Source: Flavobacterium psychrophilum
Lineage (GTDB): Bacteria > Bacteroidota > Bacteroidia > Flavobacteriales > Flavobacteriaceae
Assembly: GCA_022730285.1 (NCBI GenBank)
Contig: DZCQ01000020.1
Coordinates: 37,744-45,865, forward strand
Length of the DNA stretch: 8,122 bases
Reading direction: 5' to 3'
Of this stretch, positions 1 to 6,407 are shown piece by piece. A model generated the notes under the pieces. The model was not told the origin of the DNA and ran no database searches. It saw only the letters and a program-made list of their open reading frames with translations. Each line of letters opens with the position of its first letter. Positions within the stretch are counted from its first letter, which is position 1. A program made the translations under genes and the position numbers.

Positions 1-731
1 AAATTATTTTTTGGGTTGTTTGGCGATGCTGGCTTTATGTATTGGTATTAGCAATCATTCTAGTAATGTCTCCCATATTAATTATTTCGACATTAAAGCA
101 AACTTGGTATCCTTATTTTTTTAAATTAGCTAGAATTTGGGCAAAAATAGTGTTTTATGGCATGGGCTTTAGGCCAAAAGTTAGTATGGAGGAGAAAATA
201 AATCCAAAAGGAAATTATATGATAATTGCAAATCACACTTCTATGATGGATATAATGCTTTTATTAATAGCTATAAAAAATCCATTTGTTTTTGTTGGAA
301 AAAAAGAATTGGCATCTATTCCTGTTTTTGGCTTTTTTTACAAAAGAACTTGTATTGTGGTTGATAGAAGTAGTCCTAAAAGCAGGCAAGCGGTTTATGA
401 AGCTGCCAAAAAAAGAATTAAACAAGGCATGAGTATCTGTATTTTTCCAGAAGGGAAAGTTCCTGATGACGAATCTGTTGTTTTAGATGTGTTTAAAGAT
501 GGGGCTTTTAATTTGTCGTTACAACACAATTTACCTATCATTCCTATAATTTTTCCAGATAACAAAAAGCATTTTTCATACACTTTCATGAGTGGAATGC
601 CAGGCAAATTACGAATTAAAATTCTTGCATTTATTCCAATTAATACTTCTATCTTTATTACTAAAGATATTGTTCGAGATCATTCATGGAAGCTAATTTA
701 TGATGAATTAGTAAAGCTAGAAAAACAATAA
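1..731 (+). CDS. PlsC-type 1-acyl-glycerol-3-phosphate acyltransferase, 5'-partial
   Basis: This is a lysophospholipid acyltransferase of the PlsC/LPLAT family, which moves an acyl chain to lysophosphatidate at the inner membrane to make phosphatidate. The reading frame is open to the left edge (first full codon at position 3), giving 242 visible residues. The family is usually about 240-250 residues long, so only a few N-terminal residues should be missing. The visible start is a hydrophobic membrane segment, roughly the first 28 residues. The catalytic HX4D motif is NHTSMMD at 231-251. The acyl-acceptor motif FPEG is at 444-455, followed by a hydrophobic LPIIPIIF block. A TTG at 42 could be read as a start, but it would cut through the membrane segment, so I treat the gene as partial. 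It converges on fabD across a shared hairpin. The exact substrate (lysophosphatidate, ornithine lipid or another) cannot be read from the sequence. Confidence 0.88.
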   Translation, partial: IIFWVVWRCWLYVLVLAIILVMSPILIISTLKQTWYPYFFKLARIWAKIVFYGMGFRPKVSMEEKINPKGNYMIIANHTSMMDIMLLLIAIKNPFVFVGKKELASIPVFGFFYKRTCIVVDRSSPKSRQAVYEAAKKRIKQGMSICIFPEGKVPDDESVVLDVFKDGAFNLSLQHNLPIIPIIFPDNKKHFSYTFMSGMPGKLRIKILAFIPINTSIFITKDIVRDHSWKLIYDELVKLEKQ

Positions 732-776
732 GCTTGAGTTAATACAATCACGAAAAAATTGTATTACCCCAAGCTT
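730..776. terminator. Hairpin between convergent plsC-like gene and fabD
   Basis: Two 19-nt arms (730-748 and 758-776) pair with two imperfect positions around a 9-nt A-rich loop. The left arm overlaps the acyltransferase stop codon. Pairing is slightly better in - strand RNA (one G-U and one mismatch) than in + strand RNA (two mismatches). A short T run follows at 785-789 on the + side, but there is no strong T tract on the - side. A shared bidirectional terminator is the natural reading for this convergent junction. Confidence 0.65.
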
Positions 777-803
777 ACTTGCAATTTTTAAAAAAAGTAT
801 GGA

Positions 804-1676
804 TTAAGCAGATATTACTTCCACCTCTCTATTTATCTTGTTTACCAAGCCTACTAAAACTTTTCCTGGACCCACTTCAACAAAACTAGTAGCACCATCT
901 AGTACCATTTGCTGCACGGATTGTGTCCATTTAACTGGAGCGGTTAATTGTGTTATTAAATTTTGCTTAATTTCTTGAGGATTTAATACCGCATTTGCCG
1001 TTACATTCTGATATACTGGACAGCTCGGTTTAGAGAAAATAGTATTTTCTATCGCCACAGCTAATTCTTCTCTGGCGGGTTCCATCATTGGGGAATGAAA
1101 TCCCCCTCCAACAGGTAGTATCAAAGCTCTTTTGGCACCAGCTTCTTTCATTTTTTCGCAAGCTAGTACCACCGCTTTATATTCTCCAGATATTACTAAC
1201 TGTCCTGGACAATTATAATTTGCTGCAACTACTATTCCATTAATTGAAGCACAAATATCTTCTACAATTTTATCTTCAAGATTTAGTACCGCAGCCATAG
1301 TTGATGGTTTTATTTCGCAAGCTTTTTGCATTGCTAAAGCTCTTTTAGAGACTAATTGTAAAGCATCTTCAAATTGTAAAACTCTATTTGCTACTAGTGC
1401 GGAAAATTCTCCCAAAGAATGCCCTGCAACCATATCTGGTTTAAAATCAGGAAGCGTTTTTGCGAGAATCACAGAGTGCAAAAAAATAGCTGGCTGGGTC
1501 ACCTTTGTTTGTTTTAACTCTTCAGCAGTTCCATAAAACATGCTTTCGGTAATTTTAAACCCAAGTATATGATTTGCTTGTTCAAAAAGTTCTTTTGCAA
1601 GATTATTTGTTTCGTATAATTCTTTGCCCATTCCTGTAAATTGGGCTCCTTGACCTGGAAAAATATATGCTTTCAT
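804..1676 (-). CDS. fabD: Malonyl-CoA:ACP transacylase FabD
   Basis: FabD transfers malonyl from malonyl-CoA to acyl carrier protein in the cytoplasm, supplying the extender unit for type II fatty acid synthesis. From the ATG at 1676 the protein has 290 residues, slightly short of the roughly 300-310 usual for the family. The oxyanion-hole motif GQGAQ is at residues 8-12. The nucleophile elbow GHSLGE is at 85-90 with Ser87, the malonate-binding arginine is probably Arg112, and the catalytic histidine is His194 in GGGFHSP. The C-terminal EVGPGKVL motif starts at 267. The frame extends 17 codons further upstream, but that stretch contains a consensus -7 promoter box and shows no family similarity, so the internal ATG directly before KAYIFPGQGAQ is chosen. 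The gene stands alone, convergent with the acyltransferase and divergent from the secreted protein gene at 1796. Confidence 0.96.
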   Translation of the reverse strand: MKAYIFPGQGAQFTGMGKELYETNNLAKELFEQANHILGFKITESMFYGTAEELKQTKVTQPAIFLHSVILAKTLPDFKPDMVAGHSLGEFSALVANRVLQFEDALQLVSKRALAMQKACEIKPSTMAAVLNLEDKIVEDICASINGIVVAANYNCPGQLVISGEYKAVVLACEKMKEAGAKRALILPVGGGFHSPMMEPAREELAVAIENTIFSKPSCPVYQNVTANAVLNPQEIKQNLITQLTAPVKWTQSVQQMVLDGATSFVEVGPGKVLVGLVNKINREVEVISA

Positions 1677-1698
1677 GAATTGAATGTTAAATTGCGTG

Positions 1699-1727
1699 CA
1701 AAGATACTTTTTTGAAATTATTTTCAA
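1699..1727 (-). promoter_or_regulatory. Bacteroidota-type promoter of fabD
   Basis: Read on the - strand, TATCTTTG (1706-1699) matches the -7 consensus TAnnTTTG of the Bacteroidota primary sigma factor. A TTG at 1727-1725 sits 18 nt upstream as a -33 element. Transcription would begin near 1693, leaving a leader of about 16 nt before the ATG at 1676. The match and spacing are seen in the sequence; promoter activity is inferred. Confidence 0.6.
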
Positions 1728-1795
1728 TAAAATTATTTTGCATATTATAATAATTAGTTTACATTTACCAATATTAATTCTAATTTTAAATCTAT

Positions 1796-2407
1796 ATGAA
1801 AAAAGTATTGGCTATTTTGTTCTTATTTTCATCTGTTTTTGTTTCTTCACAAAACATGGATATTGTAAAGGGGGATTTTAGTTTTTTGAACGGTCAAAAG
1901 GAAATTAACACAGAATTTGATTACTCAAAATTAACTTTAATGAAAGATAAAATTTCTGAGGAGCAGTATATTTCAACTCGTGTTGCTGATTTGAATGAAA
2001 AAGTAAAAGGAAATGGCGAAATTTGGAAGAAAAAATGGCATTCTGCAAAAGATGGAATATGGTCTGCGAAGTTTTTAGAGTTAGTAAATGTTGTTCTTTC
2101 TAAAGACAAAAAAGACTTAATGTTTCAAGAAGGTCTAACATCTGCAAAATACACTTTAATTGTAGAGGCAGTGTGGATTTTTCCTGGATGGGACGTTATG
2201 ATGATGAAGCAACCAGCTAAGGTTACTACTAATTTAAAATTTGTAGAAACAGCTAATAAATCTAATGTTGTTTTAGAAATAACAAGCGAAAATGCTCCTG
2301 GAGACCAATGGGGAAATCAGTTTAGTAATGAAACTCGTATTGGAGAGGGATTTGCAAAAACAGGAAAATCTTTAGGGAAATTTTTAATTAAAAAAGCATT
2401 TAAATAA
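1796..2407 (+). CDS. Secreted protein of unknown function
   Basis: I do not recognise a named domain in this 203-residue protein. It begins with a short basic N-terminus and a hydrophobic core followed by SSQ near residue 19, which looks like a Sec signal peptide cleaved by signal peptidase I. There is no lipobox cysteine, so the roughly 184-residue mature part should be periplasmic or exported. It contains a charged and tryptophan-rich middle (residues about 75-95), a hydrophobic strand-like stretch with two Trp (about 120-135), a hydrophobic and polar alternation suggesting beta strands (about 140-165), and a Gly/Asn-rich tail with APGDQWGNQFSNETRIGEG at about 167-185. The last 15 residues are basic. 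No cysteine is present. It appears monocistronic: it is divergent from fabD and closed by a 17-bp hairpin. Upstream, TAATTTTA at 1781-1788 is a one-base-off -7 box. The pattern fits a conserved exported protein of flavobacteria, but function is unknown. Confidence 0.85.
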   Translation: MKKVLAILFLFSSVFVSSQNMDIVKGDFSFLNGQKEINTEFDYSKLTLMKDKISEEQYISTRVADLNEKVKGNGEIWKKKWHSAKDGIWSAKFLELVNVVLSKDKKDLMFQEGLTSAKYTLIVEAVWIFPGWDVMMMKQPAKVTTNLKFVETANKSNVVLEITSENAPGDQWGNQFSNETRIGEGFAKTGKSLGKFLIKKAFK

Positions 2408-2424
2408 TTTAGTATAAAATTTCT

Positions 2425-2464
2425 AGTTACGTTTTATAGCACACAACTGTTATAAAACGTAACT
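2425..2464 (+). terminator. Strong 17-bp hairpin after the secreted protein gene
   Basis: The arms 2425-2441 and 2448-2464 pair over 17 bp with only one G-U wobble, around a 6-nt loop. The hairpin starts 17 nt after the stop codon at 2407 and ends 16 nt before the ATG at 2481. The tail that follows is AT-rich but not a true U tract, so it could act as a terminator, an RNA-stabilising 3' structure or an attenuator ahead of the small lipoprotein gene. Confidence 0.6.
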
Positions 2465-2480
2465 TTATAATTCATTTAGT

Positions 2481-2630
2481 ATGAAAAAAATAATTTTAGT
2501 AATCAGTTTGTTAGCATTTTTAACCTCTTGTGGTCCAAGACGAATGAAGTGTGGACCAGGAAAACGTTGTGTGGAAAATAACTCTAATACTAGTTTAAAA
2601 ACTCCTTCAAATTCCACCTTAGACTCTTAG
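2481..2630 (+). CDS. Small cysteine-containing lipoprotein, 49 residues
   Basis: This short gene encodes 49 residues from an ATG to a TAG. A basic start (MKK), a hydrophobic stretch and the lipobox LTSC give a predicted lipid-attached cysteine at residue 17, so the mature peptide would be only 33 residues and membrane-anchored. It carries a repeated Cys-Gly-Pro: CGPRR at 17-21 and CGPGKRC at 24-30, leaving two free cysteines (24 and 30) in a strongly basic segment, then a Ser/Thr/Asn-rich tail. Two free cysteines could form a disulfide or bind a metal, which is inference. The well-formed lipoprotein signal and the fit between a hairpin and a convergent gene argue that it is real. It starts 16 nt after the upstream hairpin and ends 9 nt before the dinB stop codon. 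No Shine-Dalgarno is seen. Function unknown. Confidence 0.72.
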   Translation: MKKIILVISLLAFLTSCGPRRMKCGPGKRCVENNSNTSLKTPSNSTLDS

Positions 2631-2649
2631 TGATTTTTATTAAAAATCA
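2631..2649. terminator. Possible short bidirectional hairpin at the dinB junction
   Basis: The palindrome TGATTTTTATTAAAAATCA is perfect. It can fold into a 7-bp stem with a 5-nt loop, with a T-rich 3' side in both directions. It lies directly after the small lipoprotein stop codon and overlaps the dinB stop codon. The stem is very AT-rich and therefore weak, so termination here is uncertain. Confidence 0.35.
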
Positions 2650-3719
2650 AATTTCAACTGAATAACTACGCTTTTTTTAACATCGGTATTTAAGTTTGAA
2701 ATTGAAATTCCAAGTAATCTTACGGAATTTTTTAGCAATTCTTGATACAATAAATCTTTAACTGTCTCAAAAATTATATCTTTATCAGAAATAAAATAAG
2801 GCAATGTTTTGCTTCTTGTTTGTTGCGAAAAATCGCTATATTTTATTTTAAGGGTTATTGTTTTTCCAGAAAGTTTGTTTTTTAAAAGCCTAGCATTCAA
2901 TTCTCTAGAAATTATAATTAATTTTTCTTCCATAAACACCTCCGAAGTAAGGTTAGCCTCAAAAGTATGTTCTGCTGCTACAGATTTTACAATTCGGTTA
3001 GGTTGTACTTCACTTGAATGAATACCTCTTACAATTGCATAATATTGCGATCCACTTTTTCCAAAATGTGTTTCTAAATATTCAAAACTTTTAGATTTTA
3101 AATCCTTTCCTGTAAATATGCCGTGTTGGTACATTTTTTCTGCTGTAATTTTACCTATTCCATAAAATTTATTTATATCCAGTTTTTCTAAAAACGAAAC
3201 AACTTCTTCTGGATTTATTGTTTTCTGTCCATTTGGTTTGTTATAATCGGAGGCAATTTTAGCAACAAATTTATTTACAGAAATTCCTGCAGAAGCAGTA
3301 AGTCCAACTTCTTTGTAAATTCGCTCTCTAATTTCTTTTGCCAACAAAGTAGCACTTGGATTTCCTTTTTTGTTTTCAGTAACATCAAGATATGCTTCGT
3401 CTAGTGACAATGGTTCTACCAAATTAGTGTAATCTAAAAATATCGTCTGAATTTTTTTTGAAATTTCTTTGTAGCGGTCAAATCTTGGAGTTACAAATAG
3501 CAAATCTGGACAATTTTTTTTTGCTTGGACACCACTCATAGCACTACGAACACCAAACTTACGAGCCTCATAACTAGCTGCAGAAATTACTCCTCTTATT
3601 GCACTTCCACCTACAGCAACTGGCTTACCTCTTAACTCAGCGTTGTCCATTTGCTCTACCGATGCATAAAAGGCATCCATATCAATATGAATAATTTTTC
3701 GCTCTTTAGAGTATTCCAT
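2640..3719 (-). CDS. dinB: DNA polymerase IV (Y-family translesion polymerase)
   Basis: DinB is an error-prone Y-family polymerase that extends past damaged template bases; it acts on DNA in the cytoplasm with the sliding clamp. The 359-residue length is normal. The first catalytic motif IDMDAFYASVE holds metal-binding Asp13 and the probable steric gate Tyr18, which excludes ribonucleotides. The second motif SLDEAYLD holds Asp107 and Glu108. The conserved SYEARKFGVRSAM fingers segment lies at about 49-61. Thumb and helix-hairpin-helix residues YGIGKITAEKM lie near 185-195, and the little-finger domain runs from about 235. The C-terminal QLKFDF (354-359) looks like a beta-clamp-binding peptide, comparable to QLVLGL in the E. 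coli enzyme. It is flanked by a convergent small lipoprotein gene and divergent thiL. No LexA-like operator is evident upstream, so damage induction cannot be claimed. Confidence 0.96.
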   Translation of the reverse strand: MEYSKERKIIHIDMDAFYASVEQMDNAELRGKPVAVGGSAIRGVISAASYEARKFGVRSAMSGVQAKKNCPDLLFVTPRFDRYKEISKKIQTIFLDYTNLVEPLSLDEAYLDVTENKKGNPSATLLAKEIRERIYKEVGLTASAGISVNKFVAKIASDYNKPNGQKTINPEEVVSFLEKLDINKFYGIGKITAEKMYQHGIFTGKDLKSKSFEYLETHFGKSGSQYYAIVRGIHSSEVQPNRIVKSVAAEHTFEANLTSEVFMEEKLIIISRELNARLLKNKLSGKTITLKIKYSDFSQQTRSKTLPYFISDKDIIFETVKDLLYQELLKNSVRLLGISISNLNTDVKKSVVIQLKFDF

Positions 3720-3803
3720 TACACAAAATTACAAAAATTATAATCTTTTATAAGTAAATAATATTTCGCCACAAGCTCTACGCTACAAAATCGTATTTTT
3801 TTG

Positions 3804-3811
3804 TACCTTTG
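3804..3811 (+). promoter_or_regulatory. Probable -7 promoter box of thiL
   Basis: TACCTTTG matches the Bacteroidota -7 consensus TAnnTTTG. It would place the transcript start near 3817, about 11 nt before the thiL ATG at 3829. No convincing TTG is found at the expected -33 distance, so the call rests on the -7 box and its position alone. Confidence 0.5.
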
Positions 3812-3828
3812 CCATACAAATAAAAGAT

Positions 3829-4878
3829 ATGATAGAAGATAAAACCCCTATACGAACTAGTATTGCCCAACTAGGAGAATTTGGTTTGATAGAACATTTA
3901 ACTAAAAATTTTATTCCAAAAAATAAATCTACTCTTAAAGGAATTGGCGATGACGGAGCAGTTTTAGATTTTAAAGACAAAAAAATTGTTGTTTCAACAG
4001 ACTTACTTATAGAAGGAGTTCATTTTGATTTAGCCTATATGCCACTAAAACATTTGGGATACAAAGCAGTAGTTGTAAATATCTCTGATATATGTGCAAT
4101 GAATGCCACAGCAACACAAATTACCATTTCAGTTGCAGTTTCTAATAGATTTTCGCTGGAAGCTTTGGACGAATTATTTGCTGGGATAACTTTGGCATCT
4201 AAAGAGTATAAATTAGATGTAATTGGTGGAGACACAACCTCATCACAAACAGGTTTAATCATCTCTATCACCGCAATTGGAGAAGCTAACGAAAACGAAA
4301 TTGTATATAGAAACGGCGCAAAAAAAACGGACTTATTAGTAGTAACTGGAGATCTTGGAGCTGCATATATGGGGCTTCAAGTATTAGAGAGAGAAAAACA
4401 AGTTTTTAATGTTAATCCAAACAACCAACCAGACTTAGATACATATTCTTATCTGATAGAAAGACAATTAAAACCAGAGGCCAGAAAAGATATTCGAACT
4501 TTATTGTTTGCATTAGACATTAAACCAACCGCAATGATAGATGTTTCTGATGGACTTTCTTCGGAAATTATGCATCTTTGCAAACAGAGTAGAGTGGGTT
4601 GCAATTTATATGAAGATAAATTACCCCTAGACCCACAATTTATAAATGTTTGTGAAGAATTTTCTATAGATGCCACAACAGTAGCAATAAATGGAGGCGA
4701 AGATTACGAATTGCTATTTACAATACCGATGGAGGATTTTGATAAAATAAAAGGAAATCCAAATTTTACAATTATAGGACACATGACACAAGAGTCTGAA
4801 GGAATACATCTTGTAACCCGTGCAAATACTAAAATCCCTCTAAAAGCTAGAGGATGGAACCCTTTAGAAGAAAAATAA
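3829..4878 (+). CDS. thiL: Thiamine-monophosphate kinase
   Basis: ThiL phosphorylates thiamine monophosphate with ATP to give thiamine diphosphate, the last step of cofactor synthesis, in the cytoplasm. The 349-residue protein has the PurM/AIRS-like architecture of the family. Visible motifs are the Mg-ATP loop GIGDDGAV (38-45, Asp41 and Asp42), STDLLIEGVHFD (56-67), the NISDICAM segment (84-91), the GGDTTSS motif (133-139, Asp135), TGDLGAAY (173-180), DVSDGLSSE (238-246) and GGEDYELLF (289-297). All key acidic residues are present. A weak purine stretch (AAAAG) precedes the ATG. No other thiamine genes are nearby, so its position says little about regulation, and I see no TPP riboswitch in the short leader. 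The next gene on the same strand, a metal-binding lipoprotein, starts 65 nt downstream with its own promoter-like box. Confidence 0.96.
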   Translation: MIEDKTPIRTSIAQLGEFGLIEHLTKNFIPKNKSTLKGIGDDGAVLDFKDKKIVVSTDLLIEGVHFDLAYMPLKHLGYKAVVVNISDICAMNATATQITISVAVSNRFSLEALDELFAGITLASKEYKLDVIGGDTTSSQTGLIISITAIGEANENEIVYRNGAKKTDLLVVTGDLGAAYMGLQVLEREKQVFNVNPNNQPDLDTYSYLIERQLKPEARKDIRTLLFALDIKPTAMIDVSDGLSSEIMHLCKQSRVGCNLYEDKLPLDPQFINVCEEFSIDATTVAINGGEDYELLFTIPMEDFDKIKGNPNFTIIGHMTQESEGIHLVTRANTKIPLKARGWNPLEEK

Positions 4879-4911
4879 TATCACTACACACTATTTAACA
4901 AGTAAAATACG

Positions 4912-4919
4912 TAATTTTG
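4912..4919 (+). promoter_or_regulatory. Probable -7 promoter box of the metal-binding lipoprotein gene
   Basis: TAATTTTG fits the TAnnTTTG consensus and predicts a transcript start near 4925, about 19 nt before the ATG at 4944. An in-frame TTG at 4917 lies inside this box, which argues against it being the start codon. No clear -33 TTG is visible. Confidence 0.5.
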
Positions 4920-4943
4920 CATAACACAAAAATTAATTATATC

Positions 4944-5309
4944 ATGAAAAATTCTGTAAAAATCCTGATGCTCGTAACACTTTCTGTACTATTTTTTGAA
5001 AGTTGTAAAAAAGAAACTAAAACACCAGAAAAGGTAGAAGAAATTACTGTAACCACAACTGAAAAAGCTCCTGCAAAAATAGAAAAAACAAGTTTTAAAA
5101 TTAATGGAATGACTTGTGCTATGGGCTGTGCTAAAGTAATAGAAACCAAACTTTCGGGATTAGAAGGAGTACAAAAAGCAGCAGTAGATTTTGATGGAAA
5201 AACTGCAACCATAGAGTTTGATTCGAATATTCAATCGCCAGAAAAACTGATGGAAGTGGTAGAAGCTGTTGCTGACGGAAAAACATATACAGTAGAAAAA
5301 ATTAAATAA
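4944..5309 (+). CDS. Lipoprotein with heavy-metal-associated (HMA) domain, CxxxC loop
   Basis: The 121-residue product combines a lipoprotein signal with an HMA-like metal-binding fold. The lipobox LFFESC places the lipidated cysteine at residue 21. A Lys/Glu/Thr-rich linker (22-48) leads to the domain at about 49-121. The metal loop reads GMTCAMGCAKVIE, with Cys58 and Cys62. In the classical Atx1/CopZ/P-type ATPase domain the two cysteines are spaced CxxC; here one extra residue lies between them. The downstream pattern (KLSGLEGVQKAAVDFDGKTA, then a strand ending IEFD and a second helix) is otherwise typical of the fold. It is probably an envelope-anchored metal chaperone, sensor or buffer, with copper as the likely ligand by family analogy only. 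The gene ends 14 nt before dusB and the two are likely cotranscribed. The ATG at 4944 is preferred over an upstream TTG because it gives a proper MKN signal sequence. Confidence 0.9.
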   Translation: MKNSVKILMLVTLSVLFFESCKKETKTPEKVEEITVTTTEKAPAKIEKTSFKINGMTCAMGCAKVIETKLSGLEGVQKAAVDFDGKTATIEFDSNIQSPEKLMEVVEAVADGKTYTVEKIK

Positions 5310-5323
5310 AAAAACTTGCTTTT

Positions 5324-6307
5324 GTGGTTACCATAGGAAATGTAATTTTGCCAAAATTCCCTTTATTGCTAGCACCAATGGAAGATGTGAGCGATCCTCC
5401 GTTTCGCAGATTGTGCAAAATGCATGGGGCAGATATGATGTATTCTGAGTTTATATCTTCAGAAGGGCTTATTCGAGATGCTATAAAAAGCAAAATGAAA
5501 CTAGACATTTTTGACTATGAAAAGCCAGTGGGAATTCAAATTTTTGGTGGAGACGAAGAGGCAATGGCTTTGTCTTCTAAAATTGTATCGGCAGTACAAC
5601 CCGATTTAATAGACATTAATTTTGGGTGTCCAGTAAAAAAAGTGGTATGCAAAGGGGCTGGTGCTGGGGTTTTAAAAAACATCGATTTAATGGTTGCTTT
5701 AACCAAATCTGTAATAGATAGCACCCATTTGCCAGTAACTGTTAAAACACGATTAGGCTGGGATGAAAATAGTATTAATATTGACGAAGTTGCAGAAAGA
5801 TTGCAAGATATAGGAGTAAAAGCACTTACAATTCATGCAAGAACAAGGGCACAAATGTATAAAGGAAATGCCGATTGGTCTCATATAGCTCGTGTAAAGA
5901 ACAATCCAAGAATTACTATCCCTATTTTTGGAAATGGAGATATTGACTCTCCAGAAAAAGCTCTCGAATATAAAAACCGATATGGCATAGATGGTATTAT
6001 GATAGGTAGGGCTGCTATTGGCTATCCTTGGATTTTTAATGAAATAAAACAGTACTTTGCTACAGGAAACTTACTGCAACCACCCACTATTCATGATAGA
6101 GTTTTAGCAGCAAAAAATCATCTTACTTGGTCTATGGAATGGAAGGGAATTAGACTTGGTGTTGTTGAAATGAGAAGACATTACACGAACTATTTTAAAG
6201 GAATTCCTTCATTTAAAGATTTTAAACAAAAACTTGTTACTTTAGACAATCCAGAAGATTTATTTAATGTTTTATCTGAAATAGAACTAATATTTCAAGA
6301 AAAATAA
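5324..6307 (+). CDS. dusB: tRNA-dihydrouridine synthase (DusB type)
   Basis: This flavoenzyme reduces specific uridines in tRNA to dihydrouridine using FMN and NADPH. The 327-residue protein shows the TIM-barrel Dus signature. It starts with an LAPMEDVSDPPFRRL motif (16-30), followed by NFGCPVKKV with catalytic Cys102 (99-107), VKTRLGW (140-146, Lys141 and Arg143), HARTRAQMYKG (171-181, His171), the phosphate-binding GNGDI (203-207) and IGRAAIGYPWIF (227-238). The small helical RNA-binding domain follows from about 250. The start codon is GTG: an in-frame stop lies at 5303-5305 with no ATG between, and the resulting MVTIGN start fits the family. Assignment to DusB rather than another Dus paralogue rests on the motif context. 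The gene begins 14 nt after the metal-binding lipoprotein gene and ends before a strong terminator. Confidence 0.95.
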   Translation: MVTIGNVILPKFPLLLAPMEDVSDPPFRRLCKMHGADMMYSEFISSEGLIRDAIKSKMKLDIFDYEKPVGIQIFGGDEEAMALSSKIVSAVQPDLIDINFGCPVKKVVCKGAGAGVLKNIDLMVALTKSVIDSTHLPVTVKTRLGWDENSINIDEVAERLQDIGVKALTIHARTRAQMYKGNADWSHIARVKNNPRITIPIFGNGDIDSPEKALEYKNRYGIDGIMIGRAAIGYPWIFNEIKQYFATGNLLQPPTIHDRVLAAKNHLTWSMEWKGIRLGVVEMRRHYTNYFKGIPSFKDFKQKLVTLDNPEDLFNVLSEIELIFQEK

Positions 6308-6356
6308 ATTAACGATGGTGTTTCTTATAAAAAGGAATATCCAAAATTTTAATCAA

Positions 6357-6391
6357 AAAAAACGACATAGGTTTTAAATATGTCGTTTTTT
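6357..6391. terminator. Bidirectional intrinsic terminator
   Basis: A perfect 13-bp stem (6357-6369 with 6379-6391) encloses a 9-nt loop. An A run on the left and a T run on the right give a U tract in either direction. The GC-containing core is CGACATA/TATGTCG. It sits 50 nt after the dusB stop and 17 nt beyond the stop of the opposing lipoprotein gene at 6408, so it can end both transcripts. Confidence 0.9.
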
Positions 6392-6407
6392 AGTTTTATA
6401 TCAAGTG

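Noticed and set aside
42..731. TTG at 42 as the true start of the acyltransferase
   Set aside because: The frame stays open to the left edge and the residues before it continue the same hydrophobic N-terminal segment, so the gene more likely begins outside the window.
1684..1881. A + strand frame spanning the fabD-secreted protein gap
   Set aside because: It overlaps the fabD promoter and runs out of frame into the signal-peptide gene; its hydrophobic composition reflects the AT-rich DNA.
3724..3731. TAATTTTG on the - strand as a dinB promoter
   Set aside because: The box ends only 4 nt before the ATG, so the transcript would start at or inside the start codon, and no -33 TTG is present at the right distance.
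4035..4271. A - strand frame inside thiL
   Set aside because: It lies wholly within well-conserved ThiL motifs and shows no domain or start signals of its own.
3829..4878. TPP riboswitch control of thiL
   Set aside because: The predicted leader is only about 11 nt and the 109-nt gap to dinB shows no THI-element-like conserved blocks.
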